DNA of 64,000 bases from Cucumibacter marinus DSM 18995 (GTDB lineage Bacteria > Pseudomonadota > Alphaproteobacteria > Rhizobiales > Devosiaceae), in contig NZ_AUCR01000011.1 in assembly GCF_000429865.1 (NCBI RefSeq), forward strand, positions 62,001 through 126,000, read 5' to 3'. Positions 48,769-58,452 of the stretch are shown in pieces (within the stretch, counting starts at the first letter, position 1; the number at the start of each line of letters is the position of its first letter). The notes beneath the pieces were generated by a model. The model searched no databases and was not told the DNA's origin. It saw nothing but the letters and a program-made list of their open reading frames with translations. The position numbers and the translations under genes were made by a program.

Positions 48769-48783
48769 TTAATAGTTGATTAC
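48769..48783. promoter_or_regulatory. CtrA-like site before the FeeM-like gene
   Basis: TTAA-TAGTTGA-TTAC differs in one base from the CtrA consensus TTAA-N7-TTAA. It is 31 bp before the start codon, a position where CtrA commonly overlaps the promoter. The surrounding 100 bp is AT-rich. Confidence 0.4.
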
Positions 48784-48814
48784 CATAGTATGTAGAGTTG
48801 CGGAGTAGCGGCGA

Positions 48815-49582
48815 ATGGTAACAGGTATGGCCGGTGGGCCCCAGGCAGCAACATCTCGATTTGCCCGCGGGCTGATGGATCTTCTGGACAGGGTTGAGTA
48901 TCGCCCCGCCCGTTTCACAGAGGACTTCGAAGCGGTCTATCGGCTTCGTTATCACGCGTATCGGCGCGAAGGTTTCATTCCCGAAAACGCGGAGCGGATC
49001 TGCAAGGACGATCTCGACGATCAGCCCAATTGCCGGATCGTGGGGGTCTATCTCGACGGCCAGCTGGTCTCGTCCCTGCGCGTTCATCACGTGACGACCG
49101 AGCACCGGCAATCGGCGAGCATGACGGTCTATTCGGATCTGCTCGATCCGATGGTCGACCGGGGTGTCGAATTCGTCGATCCGAGCCGGTTCACCGCGGA
49201 CTACGACGCTTCGCTTGAATATCCGGCGCTGCCATTTCTGACGCTGCGCATCGCGGCCATGGCCTCGGTCTATTACGATGCCGATTACTGCCTCGCGATT
49301 GTGCGGCCCGAACACGCGGCCTTTTACAAGCGGGTTTTCCTGTCCCAGGAATGGGCCGAACAGCGCAGCTATGACGGGCTGGCCTTTCCGGTCTGTCTTT
49401 ATGCTGCCGAGGTGCCGGTCATTCGTGACCAGGTCTATTCGCGGTTCCCCTTCTTCATGTCGACCCAGACCGAACAACGCATGATGTTCGGCCTCGGCGA
49501 TCGGCACGAGGCGGCGATGACTGTCAGGCCGACGGCCCGTTTCGCCTATGCCGAAGGGGTCCGGCGGGCCGCAATCGCCTGA
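48815..49582 (+). CDS. FeeM-like N-acyl amino acid synthase / GNAT-fold acyltransferase
   Basis: A 255-residue protein of the GNAT-like group that includes N-acyl amino acid synthase FeeM and is related to acyl-homoserine-lactone synthases. The region from FTEDFEAVYRLRYHAYRREG to NCRIVGVYLDGQLVSSLRVH has the synthase pattern with a conserved Arg-Tyr pair, and EFVDPSRFTADY follows. Members use acyl-ACP donors to make N-acyl products that can be signals. The product is unknown. It stands alone between signalling genes. Confidence 0.7.
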   Translation: MVTGMAGGPQAATSRFARGLMDLLDRVEYRPARFTEDFEAVYRLRYHAYRREGFIPENAERICKDDLDDQPNCRIVGVYLDGQLVSSLRVHHVTTEHRQSASMTVYSDLLDPMVDRGVEFVDPSRFTADYDASLEYPALPFLTLRIAAMASVYYDADYCLAIVRPEHAAFYKRVFLSQEWAEQRSYDGLAFPVCLYAAEVPVIRDQVYSRFPFFMSTQTEQRMMFGLGDRHEAAMTVRPTARFAYAEGVRRAAIA

Positions 49583-49727
49583 TCCAACCGCACTACAGCC
49601 ATAGGTAGAACTACGGATGCCGGGAACCGGGTGACTATTCGTCACCGCGATTCTACTTTCCGTTTGCCACAAAAGACCGGCTTTCCAACCGAAAATCTGG
49701 CAATTCAAGCTCCAATATTTGACTTGC

Positions 49728-49755
49728 TTGGCAGCAGAGCCAGCTTTGTTACACT
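49728..49755 (+). promoter_or_regulatory. Sigma70-type promoter for the kinase operon
   Basis: TTGGCA, a 16-bp spacer and TACACT resemble a housekeeping promoter, about 75 bp before the kinase start codon. The assignment is by eye only. Confidence 0.4.
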
Positions 49756-49830
49756 TCGTGCCGATTCGCTCTGAGGTTGATCGCCGGCATCGGGCCGGCC
49801 CATCGGGCGCCATCGGTTGGGTGAGGGCGC

Positions 49831-52383
49831 ATGACATTCGCTGCGCGGGTAATGCTGGCGATGATCGCCGTGGCCATGGCCACCAGTGTGCTGCTCGAGC
49901 TGGTCGTGCTGCGCGGGCTTGAGGACGTGATGCTCGCCCAGGAAAGCGAACGCCTGACCCTCGATCTCAGGCAGCGCGGCGAGATCTTCATTGACGATGT
50001 CGAGATGCTGAGTGAGCAGGTCCAGGGCCTTGCCACCCTGCCGCTCGCGCGCCGTGCGGTGAGTGAGCCGGGGGTGCGCGATGATCTGGCCGAGCGGTTC
50101 GTTGCCGATGCGGCCAGCAATCGCTCCATCCTGCAGGTCCGGCTGATCGGCAACCGCGAAGGCGGGCCGGAGCTGGTCCGGGTCAACGGATTGCCCCTGG
50201 GCGAGATCGAAGTGGTGCCGGCCCGGGCTCTGCAGGACAAGGGCGACCGCTATTATTTCGGGCCGGCAATGTCTGTGCCGCAGGGCGAGGTCTATATCTC
50301 GGCGCTCGATCTCAACCGGGAGCAGGGCCAGATCGAAAGCCCTGTCCGGCCCGTGCTCAGGCTGGCGGCGAGTGTTTATGGGGTCACCGGCCGGTCCGTC
50401 ATCGGTGCGGTGATCATCAATCTCGATATGGCGCAGATCTTCACGCGCATGACCGCAGGGCTCGAGCCTGACGACCGCTTCTATCTCGCCAATGCGGACG
50501 GAGAAGTGTTGCTGGCGCCTGGCGGGGTCACGACATTTGCGTTTGAAGAGGGCGGCTCCAACCGGCTGACGGATCTGTGGCCTCAGCTCGACGCCGAAAA
50601 CGATGCCCCCGCTTCCCGGCAGATGCCGGACGCTGGGGGGGAGGCCTTTGTCACCGCCGCGGTGCCCCTGGCTTTGCCGGGCGGGCCGTCCTTCACCATG
50701 CTGATGGCGCGCGAGCGCGGTGCGGTTCTTGAACCGGTGAACCCGGTCCGGCTGACCATGGGGCTGGCCACGGTGGGGGCGTTGGCGCTGGCGATCGGGC
50801 TCGGCTATTATTTCGCCCATTCCATGTCCAACCGGGTACGGCAACTGACCGGGGCGATCCGCCGGATCGATGAAGGCGACCGGGAAGTCGATATCCCGCG
50901 CATGAACGATGAAATGGGACCGCTGGGTGAGGTGCTGTCGCGATTCGTCCGGCGCGAAACGCTGCAGCGGGCGCTGATCGAGAACGCCTCGGATGCGATC
51001 ATCACCGAAGATACCAAGGGACGGATCACCGAGTGGAATGCCGCGGCAACCGCGCTGTTCGGCTATGACCGCGAGGAGGCAATCGGGCAATCCGGTGACA
51101 TGCTCGTGCCCGAAGGGCAGCACGAAGAAAGACGCGGCCTGATCGCCAAGGCGCTGGCCGGGGGGCGGCCAGGCGTTGTCGAAACCGAAAGGCTGACGCG
51201 GGACGGGCGCGTGCTCACGGTTTCGCTCAGCATCTCACCGCTGATCGATCCGGCGGGGCAGGTGTTCGGCGTTGCCTCGCTCAAGCGCGATATCACCGAG
51301 ACCAAACAGGCAGAAGAACGGTTCCGCAAGGTGTTCGATGCCTGCCCGACCGGGCTGATCATTGTGGGGGAAGATGGCCGGGTCATTCTGGCCAATGACG
51401 AGGCGACGCGCCAGTTCGGCATGACTGCGGAGGCCTTCAAGACAAGGACGGTGGACACGCTATTGCCCCACAACATCGCCGAGCGCCATGCGGATCTGCG
51501 GGCCCAGTATATGGCCGATCCCAGCCAACGCATGATGGGGATCGGGCGCGATTTGCAGGCCCGGCGCGAAGACGGTTCGCTGTTTCCGGTGGAAGTGGGG
51601 CTGACCCCGATGCGGCTGGCGGGTGAACCGGCAGTACTGGCGGCAGTGGTCGACATCACCCAGCGCCGCGAGGCGGAGAACGAGATTACCCAATACACTA
51701 GGGAGCTCGAGCGCTCGAATGCGGACCTTGAACAATTCGCCTATGTCGCATCGCACGATCTGCAGGAGCCATTGCGCATGGTGTCGAGTTTTTGCGCGCT
51801 GCTGGATGAACGCTATGCGGACAAGCTCGACGATGACGGGCGCGAATTCATCGGCTTCGCTGTCGATGGGGCACGGCGGATGCAGGGGCTGATCGGGGAT
51901 CTGCTGACCTATTCACGGATTTCGGGCGCTGCGGCGAAGCACGAAATCGTCGACATGAATGTTGTGGCCCATCGCGCCCTCGATGCGCTGGGGAGCGCGG
52001 TGGCGGAATCCGGCGCCAAAGTGCAGATCGGCGAGTTGCCGGCCGCCCGGGGTGAATCCTCGCAGCTGACCCAGGTTTTCCAGAACCTTTTGAGCAATGC
52101 GATCAAGTTCCGGGGCGAGGAAACCCCGGCGGTTTCGATCGAGGGCCGGCGGGTCGGCGGCATGGTGCGGTACACCGTTTCCGACAATGGCATCGGCATC
52201 GAACCGCACCATCACAAGCGGGTTTTCGGCATTTTCCAGCGGCTGCATCCGGCCCATGCCTATGAGGGCACGGGCATCGGGCTCGCCCTGTGCCAGAAGA
52301 TCGTGCAAAGGCTCGGGGGGGAAATCGGAATCGAATCCGAAACTGGTCAAGGCACGACGGTTTGGTTTACGCTCCGGACTTGA
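49831..52383 (+). CDS. Sensor histidine kinase with Cache-like, HAMP and two PAS domains
   Basis: An 850-residue membrane kinase. A first helix (about 5-25) and a second (about 310-330) bracket a large periplasmic domain with dCACHE features (DRYYFGPAMSVPQGEVYIS). HAMP follows, then two PAS domains (QRALIENASDAIITEDTKG and FRKVFDACPTGLIIVGEDG). The phosphoacceptor is H642 in ASHDLQEPLRM, the phytochrome-type HisKA form, and the ATPase has NLLSNAIKF and DNGIGIEPHHHKRVFGIFQR. Its probable partner is the Rcp1-like receiver 11 bp downstream. Confidence 0.93.
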   Translation: MTFAARVMLAMIAVAMATSVLLELVVLRGLEDVMLAQESERLTLDLRQRGEIFIDDVEMLSEQVQGLATLPLARRAVSEPGVRDDLAERFVADAASNRSILQVRLIGNREGGPELVRVNGLPLGEIEVVPARALQDKGDRYYFGPAMSVPQGEVYISALDLNREQGQIESPVRPVLRLAASVYGVTGRSVIGAVIINLDMAQIFTRMTAGLEPDDRFYLANADGEVLLAPGGVTTFAFEEGGSNRLTDLWPQLDAENDAPASRQMPDAGGEAFVTAAVPLALPGGPSFTMLMARERGAVLEPVNPVRLTMGLATVGALALAIGLGYYFAHSMSNRVRQLTGAIRRIDEGDREVDIPRMNDEMGPLGEVLSRFVRRETLQRALIENASDAIITEDTKGRITEWNAAATALFGYDREEAIGQSGDMLVPEGQHEERRGLIAKALAGGRPGVVETERLTRDGRVLTVSLSISPLIDPAGQVFGVASLKRDITETKQAEERFRKVFDACPTGLIIVGEDGRVILANDEATRQFGMTAEAFKTRTVDTLLPHNIAERHADLRAQYMADPSQRMMGIGRDLQARREDGSLFPVEVGLTPMRLAGEPAVLAAVVDITQRREAENEITQYTRELERSNADLEQFAYVASHDLQEPLRMVSSFCALLDERYADKLDDDGREFIGFAVDGARRMQGLIGDLLTYSRISGAAAKHEIVDMNVVAHRALDALGSAVAESGAKVQIGELPAARGESSQLTQVFQNLLSNAIKFRGEETPAVSIEGRRVGGMVRYTVSDNGIGIEPHHHKRVFGIFQRLHPAHAYEGTGIGLALCQKIVQRLGGEIGIESETGQGTTVWFTLRT

Positions 52384-52394
52384 AGGAAGGTGAT

Positions 52395-52853
52395 ATGATT
52401 CCCCGCTCATCGAACCGTTCCCTCGACATTTTGCTGGTGGAAGACAGTCCGGGTGATGTGCGTCTGACGCGCGAAGCCCTGTCCTCGACCCGCGTCGAGA
52501 ATACGTTGCATGCCGTTGGCGACGGCGAGGCCGCCATTGCGTTTTTGCGCCAGGAGGCCGGCTATGGCGAGGCGCCGCGACCCGATCTCATCCTGCTCGA
52601 TCTCAACCTGCCACGCAAAAGCGGGCACGAGGTGCTCTCCGAGATCAAGGCCGAGGACGCTCTCAAATCGATACCGGTCATCATCCTGACGACGTCGGAC
52701 CAGCAGGGCGATATCGACAAGTCCTATGCCAATCACGCCAATTCCTACATCACCAAGCCCATGGATATGGGCTCGTTCCGCGAAGTGGTGTCCCGAATCG
52801 ACGAGTTCTGGTTCGAGACCGGACGCCTGCCGACCAAAAGGACGGATTCCTGA
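52395..52853 (+). CDS. Rcp1-like single-domain response regulator
   Basis: A 152-residue receiver with no output domain. DILLVEDSPGDVRLTREAL, phosphoacceptor D69 in LILLDLNLPRKSG, and the SYITKPMDM lysine are present. The VEDSPGDVRL form is typical of Rcp1-type receivers that pair with HDLQEPL kinases. The ATG lies just past the kinase stop, behind GAAGGTGAT. It is followed after 3 bp by a second receiver gene. Confidence 0.93.
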   Translation: MIPRSSNRSLDILLVEDSPGDVRLTREALSSTRVENTLHAVGDGEAAIAFLRQEAGYGEAPRPDLILLDLNLPRKSGHEVLSEIKAEDALKSIPVIILTTSDQQGDIDKSYANHANSYITKPMDMGSFREVVSRIDEFWFETGRLPTKRTDS

Positions 52854-52856
52854 ACG

Positions 52857-53303
52857 ATGGCGGTGAATGTCCTGCTGATCGAGGACAATCCGGGCGATGT
52901 GCGCCTGCTCGAGGCCATGCTCGAATCCCGGCCCGGGGGCTATGTGCTGACCAGCGTGCCGCGCATGCAGGACGCCTCCGAGATGATCGAGAAGATCCAG
53001 TTCGATGTGGTCCTGCTCGATCTCGGTCTGCCCGATTCCTACGGCGTCGAGACAGTCGATACCGCACGGCAGAAACTGGTGGGCTCGAATGTGCCGATCA
53101 TCGTCATCACCGGCGCAATGGATGAGCGGCGCGGGCTCGAGGTGCTGCGGCACGGGGCCCAGGACTTTCTGATCAAGAACGATCTCAAGCCTGAACCGCT
53201 GATCCGCGCGATCGACCTGGTGGTCCGGAGGCGCGAGGAGACCGATGCCGATCCGGCGAACCGGATCCGCATGCCGCATCGCGGCTCGAGTGGTCAGGAC
53301 TGA
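52857..53303 (+). CDS. Single-domain response regulator
   Basis: A second stand-alone receiver, 148 residues. LLIEDNPGDVRLLEAMLESR gives the acidic pocket, and the phosphoacceptor is D55 in VVLLDLGLPDSYG. The switch region VIVITGAMDERRGLEVLRHG and DFLIKNDL complete the domain, with a 20-residue tail and no DNA-binding part. It may pass phosphoryl groups between the kinases on either side. Confidence 0.92.
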   Translation: MAVNVLLIEDNPGDVRLLEAMLESRPGGYVLTSVPRMQDASEMIEKIQFDVVLLDLGLPDSYGVETVDTARQKLVGSNVPIIVITGAMDERRGLEVLRHGAQDFLIKNDLKPEPLIRAIDLVVRRREETDADPANRIRMPHRGSSGQD

Positions 53304-53441
53304 GCCCCCGGGGAGCCCGGATTTCCGGTTTTTATCCGGATTCAACTCAGGCGAGCGCTTTGCTAAGCTCTGATTCGCGCTGCGACTTGCATGCTGCAGA
53401 CGTCGGAGCCGCGCCGGTTCGATTGCCGGGCGAGGCAGCCA

Positions 53442-54995
53442 ATGACGGTAAAACAGGGCCAGACGACCGGATTGCCGGAGGGTAACGCGCCGCAAAACGC
53501 GATGCGCGTTACAGTTGCGTTTGTCGGGGCCGACCGGCGGATGACGGCCGCGCGACCCTATCTCGATATGCTTGATCGGTCGCCCCGGATCGAACGCACC
53601 GGCGCTGTCAGCCGGCATGCGGAGGCCTCGGTTGTTGTCGTTTGGCTGCGGGCCGGACAGAGCATCGAGCAGGCCCGGACGCTTGCGAACGAACGTGTAT
53701 CGCCTGAACGCTATTTCATCGCCCTGGCCGAAGGGCCGATCAGCGCGCAGGCCGGGGATGCGCTGCGCGAGGCCGGCTTTGCGAGCGTGGTCGCGGCTGA
53801 TGAGCTTTCACCCGTCGCGCTGCGTGAAGTGGTGCTGGCGCGGGCCGACATGCTGGTCCGTACCGGGGCGCTCGAGACCGAGATGGCCGGCCTTCGCGCG
53901 GCGCATAGCCGGCTCGAACGGCTGATTTCAGATACAGCCGATGCCATTGTCGTCATCGACGATGAAGCGCGGATCCGCTTCGTCAATCCGGCGGCGGAAA
54001 CACTGCTGGGCGAAGATCTGGTGGTGCTGGCCGGCCAGCAATTCTCCCTGCCGGCGGGTGATGGCGGCCTGCTGGAAATGGAAATCGGGTCCGGCGACGC
54101 CTCGGGCAAGCGCACCATCGAGTGCCGGGTTTGCGAAACCCGCTGGGAGGGCGAGCCGGGACGGGTGATCACCCTGCGCGATGTCACGCGGCGCAAGCGC
54201 CAGGAACGCGAATTGCTGATCGCCAAGCAGACAGCGGAACAATCCAACGCGCTCAAGACCCAGTTTCTGGCCAATATGAGCCATGAGTTGCGGACGCCGC
54301 TCAATTCTATCATCGGGTTTTCGGACCTGATGCTGGCCGAGGCTTTCGGCCCCATCCGCCCGGCGCGCTATCATACCTATCTCTCCGACATCCAGAGCGG
54401 CGGCAAACGATTGTTGTCGCTGATCAATGACCTGCTCGACCTCTCCAAGGCGGAAAGCGGGGTGCTGGATGTGCGCGAGGACCGGTTCGATCTCGGCGAG
54501 ACCGCGCAGCGGGCGGTGTCGCTGATGACGCCTGAAGCGGTGGCGCACGAAGTGCAGCTGGTAGCGGTGATCGAAGGCGAGGCGCCCCAGATTCGGGCCG
54601 ACCGGGGCAAGATCGAACAGATCATGCTCAATCTGATTTCCAACGCGATAAAGTTCACCAATCCGCATGGCGAGGTGATCGTCAAGGTGGATTGCCGGCG
54701 GGACGGCGCGCCGCGTTTCGCGGTGATCGATACCGGCATCGGCATGCAGCCGCATGAGATCCCGCGGGCCTTCGCCGCTTTCGTGCAGGTCGAGAATGCG
54801 ATGACCCGCGAGACGGCAGTGGGCTCCGGGCTCGGGCTGGCGCTATGCAAGCGGTTCGCCGAGTTGCATGAGGGCATGATCAAGCTGTCGAGCCAACCGG
54901 GAGAAGGGACAAGAGCCGTCGTCACATTGCCCGTCAGCCGGCGGATCGAGAGCGGTGAGACCCGGTCCCGGCGCAGCGCATCCGGAGGCGGCTGA
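53442..54995 (+). CDS. PleC/DivJ-type soluble histidine kinase with PAS
   Basis: A 517-residue kinase without a membrane segment. An N-terminal receiver-like pseudo-domain (about 20-130) is followed by PAS (about 160-260), HisKA with H281 in ANMSHELRTPLNSIIGFSDL, and an ATPase domain (NLISNAIKFTN, DTGIGMQPHEIPRAF, GSGLGLALCKRF). The FGPIRPARYHTYLSDIQSGG segment after HisKA is the alphaproteobacterial PleC/DivJ style. I use the ATG at MTVKQGQTT, behind GAGG, since 17 extra residues upstream lack similarity. Confidence 0.9.
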   Translation: MTVKQGQTTGLPEGNAPQNAMRVTVAFVGADRRMTAARPYLDMLDRSPRIERTGAVSRHAEASVVVVWLRAGQSIEQARTLANERVSPERYFIALAEGPISAQAGDALREAGFASVVAADELSPVALREVVLARADMLVRTGALETEMAGLRAAHSRLERLISDTADAIVVIDDEARIRFVNPAAETLLGEDLVVLAGQQFSLPAGDGGLLEMEIGSGDASGKRTIECRVCETRWEGEPGRVITLRDVTRRKRQERELLIAKQTAEQSNALKTQFLANMSHELRTPLNSIIGFSDLMLAEAFGPIRPARYHTYLSDIQSGGKRLLSLINDLLDLSKAESGVLDVREDRFDLGETAQRAVSLMTPEAVAHEVQLVAVIEGEAPQIRADRGKIEQIMLNLISNAIKFTNPHGEVIVKVDCRRDGAPRFAVIDTGIGMQPHEIPRAFAAFVQVENAMTRETAVGSGLGLALCKRFAELHEGMIKLSSQPGEGTRAVVTLPVSRRIESGETRSRRSASGGG

Positions 54996-55072
54996 CAGGC
55001 CAAATCGGATTTCCGCCCGGCACGGCGAGTGCTATAGGGTGCCCACCGCTTGGTTTTGGGGGCAGGGACATC

Positions 55073-55612
55073 ATGACAAAGGGACGCTGGGGCTTTCTGG
55101 TCCTTTTCGCGGTGGCGATGGGGGTCTATGCGACCATGCTGATCTGGTCGCTGCCACATCTCACCGCGCTTGCCGGCGGGCTGACGCCTTTCGATCTCCG
55201 GCTTGGCGGCTATGACGCCGAAACCGCCCGCGCCCTGTTGGCCGGGTTGGGTGAAGAGGGCCGGGATTTCTATCTCAATGTCCAGCACCGGCTCGATTTC
55301 GCTTATCCGCCGCTCATCGCAGCGGTGCTCTATTTCGCCATAGCGGCATTGCTGCCCCGCCGCTGGGGATTCTGGCGCTATATCGTGGCGTTGGTCGCGG
55401 TGCCCGTTTTTGCCTTCGACGCGCTCGAAAATGCCGCCGTCGCCGACATGCTGGCCGCTGGCCCGGACGGGGTGTCCGACGCCATGATCGCAAGCGCCAG
55501 CGGCTGGACCTTCGCCAAGGCGTCCTGGTCGAGTGCGGTGATGACGCTCGTGCTGATCCTTCTGGTCTGGCGCGGCATTGCCTGGTTCATGGGCCGTCGC
55601 CGCGCCGCCTGA
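55073..55612 (+). CDS. Integral membrane protein, unknown function
   Basis: A 179-residue protein with four hydrophobic segments: WGFLVLFAVAMGVYATMLIW, PPLIAAVLYFAIAALL, RYIVALVAVPVFAFDALEN and VMTLVLILLVWRGIAWFMG. The loop FDLRLGGYDAETARALLAGL between helices 1 and 2 recurs in uncharacterised membrane proteins. Function cannot be inferred. It lies between the kinase gene and the converging fhs. Confidence 0.75.
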   Translation: MTKGRWGFLVLFAVAMGVYATMLIWSLPHLTALAGGLTPFDLRLGGYDAETARALLAGLGEEGRDFYLNVQHRLDFAYPPLIAAVLYFAIAALLPRRWGFWRYIVALVAVPVFAFDALENAAVADMLAAGPDGVSDAMIASASGWTFAKASWSSAVMTLVLILLVWRGIAWFMGRRRAA

Positions 55613-55626
55613 TCGATCGCCCGGTC

Positions 55627-57297
<1,671 letters not shown>

Positions 57298-57463
57298 TTC
57301 ATTCTCCCTGTTGGAGGGGAGTGAAACGATTTTTTGTCGATCTGTAAAGATCAGGAAGCGATTTGCGCGAAATGCGTATCGTTTCCCCCTCAGGCGGAAA
57401 TGCCTCTCATCGGGTAGAATGATATTGCGCGGGTTGTGCGGGGCAGGGGGCAGGGCAGGACGC

Positions 57464-58270
57464 TCAGGCGCCGATCTCGATATGGATGTGATCGTCGTGC
57501 CGGGCGGCGCGGCAACCCTGAAAGCGGATGAGGGGTGAGCTGACCTCAAGCCGACGCGCGAGGTGGGGCTCGATAAACAGCTTCTTCAAGCCATAGGCGG
57601 GGCCTTCTGCCACCAGCCACTCAATTGCAGCGCGGTTGCGGCCCAGCTCAAGCGACAGGCCACGGGTCTGAATCGGCCATTCCCATTGTGGGGGCAGTCT
57701 CATACCTGGCCAGGGAGCGCTCCCGCCACAAGCATCCTGTTCGCTACCGCGTGGCGCCGCATAGGCGCCATAGCCGAGAGATGAACGCGTCCGGCCCGGT
57801 TGATAGGCGCCACTTCCGTTCTCGTAGAAAAGGGCAAGATCGAGCTTGTGTCCGTCTTTGTGGGAAAGATGCGGGAACATGGGAAAGCCGTCGAGAAAGG
57901 GGAATCCCGCATCCAGGGTCATGGTTTGAGTGCCGGGAAACCGATTGTCGAGATGCCGGGAAAGACCGGTGGCAAGGCGGCTGAGTTCCGGATGCACATA
58001 GTGCCGGTTGAGGATGCAATAGATCGGTGACTGGCTTACAAGGGGTGATTCGGGTTGAACCATGCAGGGCAGCGGTACACGCCCGGTCAGAGGCGCCAAT
58101 TGCGCTGCACCGAACCAGAGTGCCGAATAGCAAACGAGAAATACGGCGATGCCGAGCGTTGCGCGGTACCAAGCTGATTGCGCTTTGCGGCCCGCCCACA
58201 AGGCGGGCAAGAGCGCCAGCCCACCGATCTGGGTGGCGATGGTCAAAAGGCCGAACAGCAGGAGAAACAG
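57464..58270 (-). CDS. Membrane-anchored LAS-type zinc metallopeptidase-like protein
   Basis: Two hydrophobic helices ([18 protein letters not shown] and [20 protein letters not shown]) anchor a periplasmic domain. Its metal-ligand pattern, H-x6-D in [14 protein letters not shown] and a C-terminal HxH in [10 protein letters not shown], is that of LAS-family peptidoglycan peptidases (MepA/VanX/lysostaphin type). The start is unresolved: the frame runs unbroken into the adjacent tRNA gene and has no ATG or GTG before the first helix. I use a CTG as placeholder. A peptidoglycan role is inferred. Confidence 0.6.
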   Translation of the reverse strand: MFLLLFGLLTIATQIGGLALLPALWAGRKAQSAWYRATLGIAVFLVCYSALWFGAAQLAPLTGRVPLPCMVQPESPLVSQSPIYCILNRHYVHPELSRLATGLSRHLDNRFPGTQTMTLDAGFPFLDGFPMFPHLSHKDGHKLDLALFYENGSGAYQPGRTRSSLGYGAYAAPRGSEQDACGGSAPWPGMRLPPQWEWPIQTRGLSLELGRNRAAIEWLVAEGPAYGLKKLFIEPHLARRLEVSSPLIRFQGCRAARHDDHIHIEIGA

Positions 58271-58320
58271 GATGCGGGAGAGGATCGGGCGTCTCCCATG
58301 CTGAGCTTTGACGGGAAATC

Positions 58321-58396
58321 TGGTGCCGCATGCCGGACTCGAACCAGCGACCCCCTCATTACGAATGAGATGCTCTACCAACTGAGCTAATGCGGC
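58321..58396 (-). tRNA. tRNA-Thr (anticodon CGT)
   Basis: A complete cloverleaf: acceptor GCCGCAT/ATGCGGC, D arm GCTC-AGTTGGTA-GAGC, anticodon loop TTCGTAA giving CGT (reads ACG), T arm with GGTTCGAGTCC, and an encoded CCA end. It is a single tRNA, directly followed by the LAS-type peptidase frame. Confidence 0.96.
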
Positions 58397-58452
58397 ACTC
58401 TAGGGCCGGGCGGTGTGCCGCCCGGTGCGTCGGTATCGATCTACGCGAGCTT

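Noticed and set aside
57298-57463. A riboswitch in the fhs leader
   Set aside because: Only a small GATCT-TTAC-AGATC hairpin is visible; no glycine, purine or THF riboswitch core could be recognised.
58319-58381. Peptide MVEHLIRNEG... as the N-terminus of the LAS-type protein
   Set aside because: It is the translation of the tRNA-Thr gene, a common false extension.
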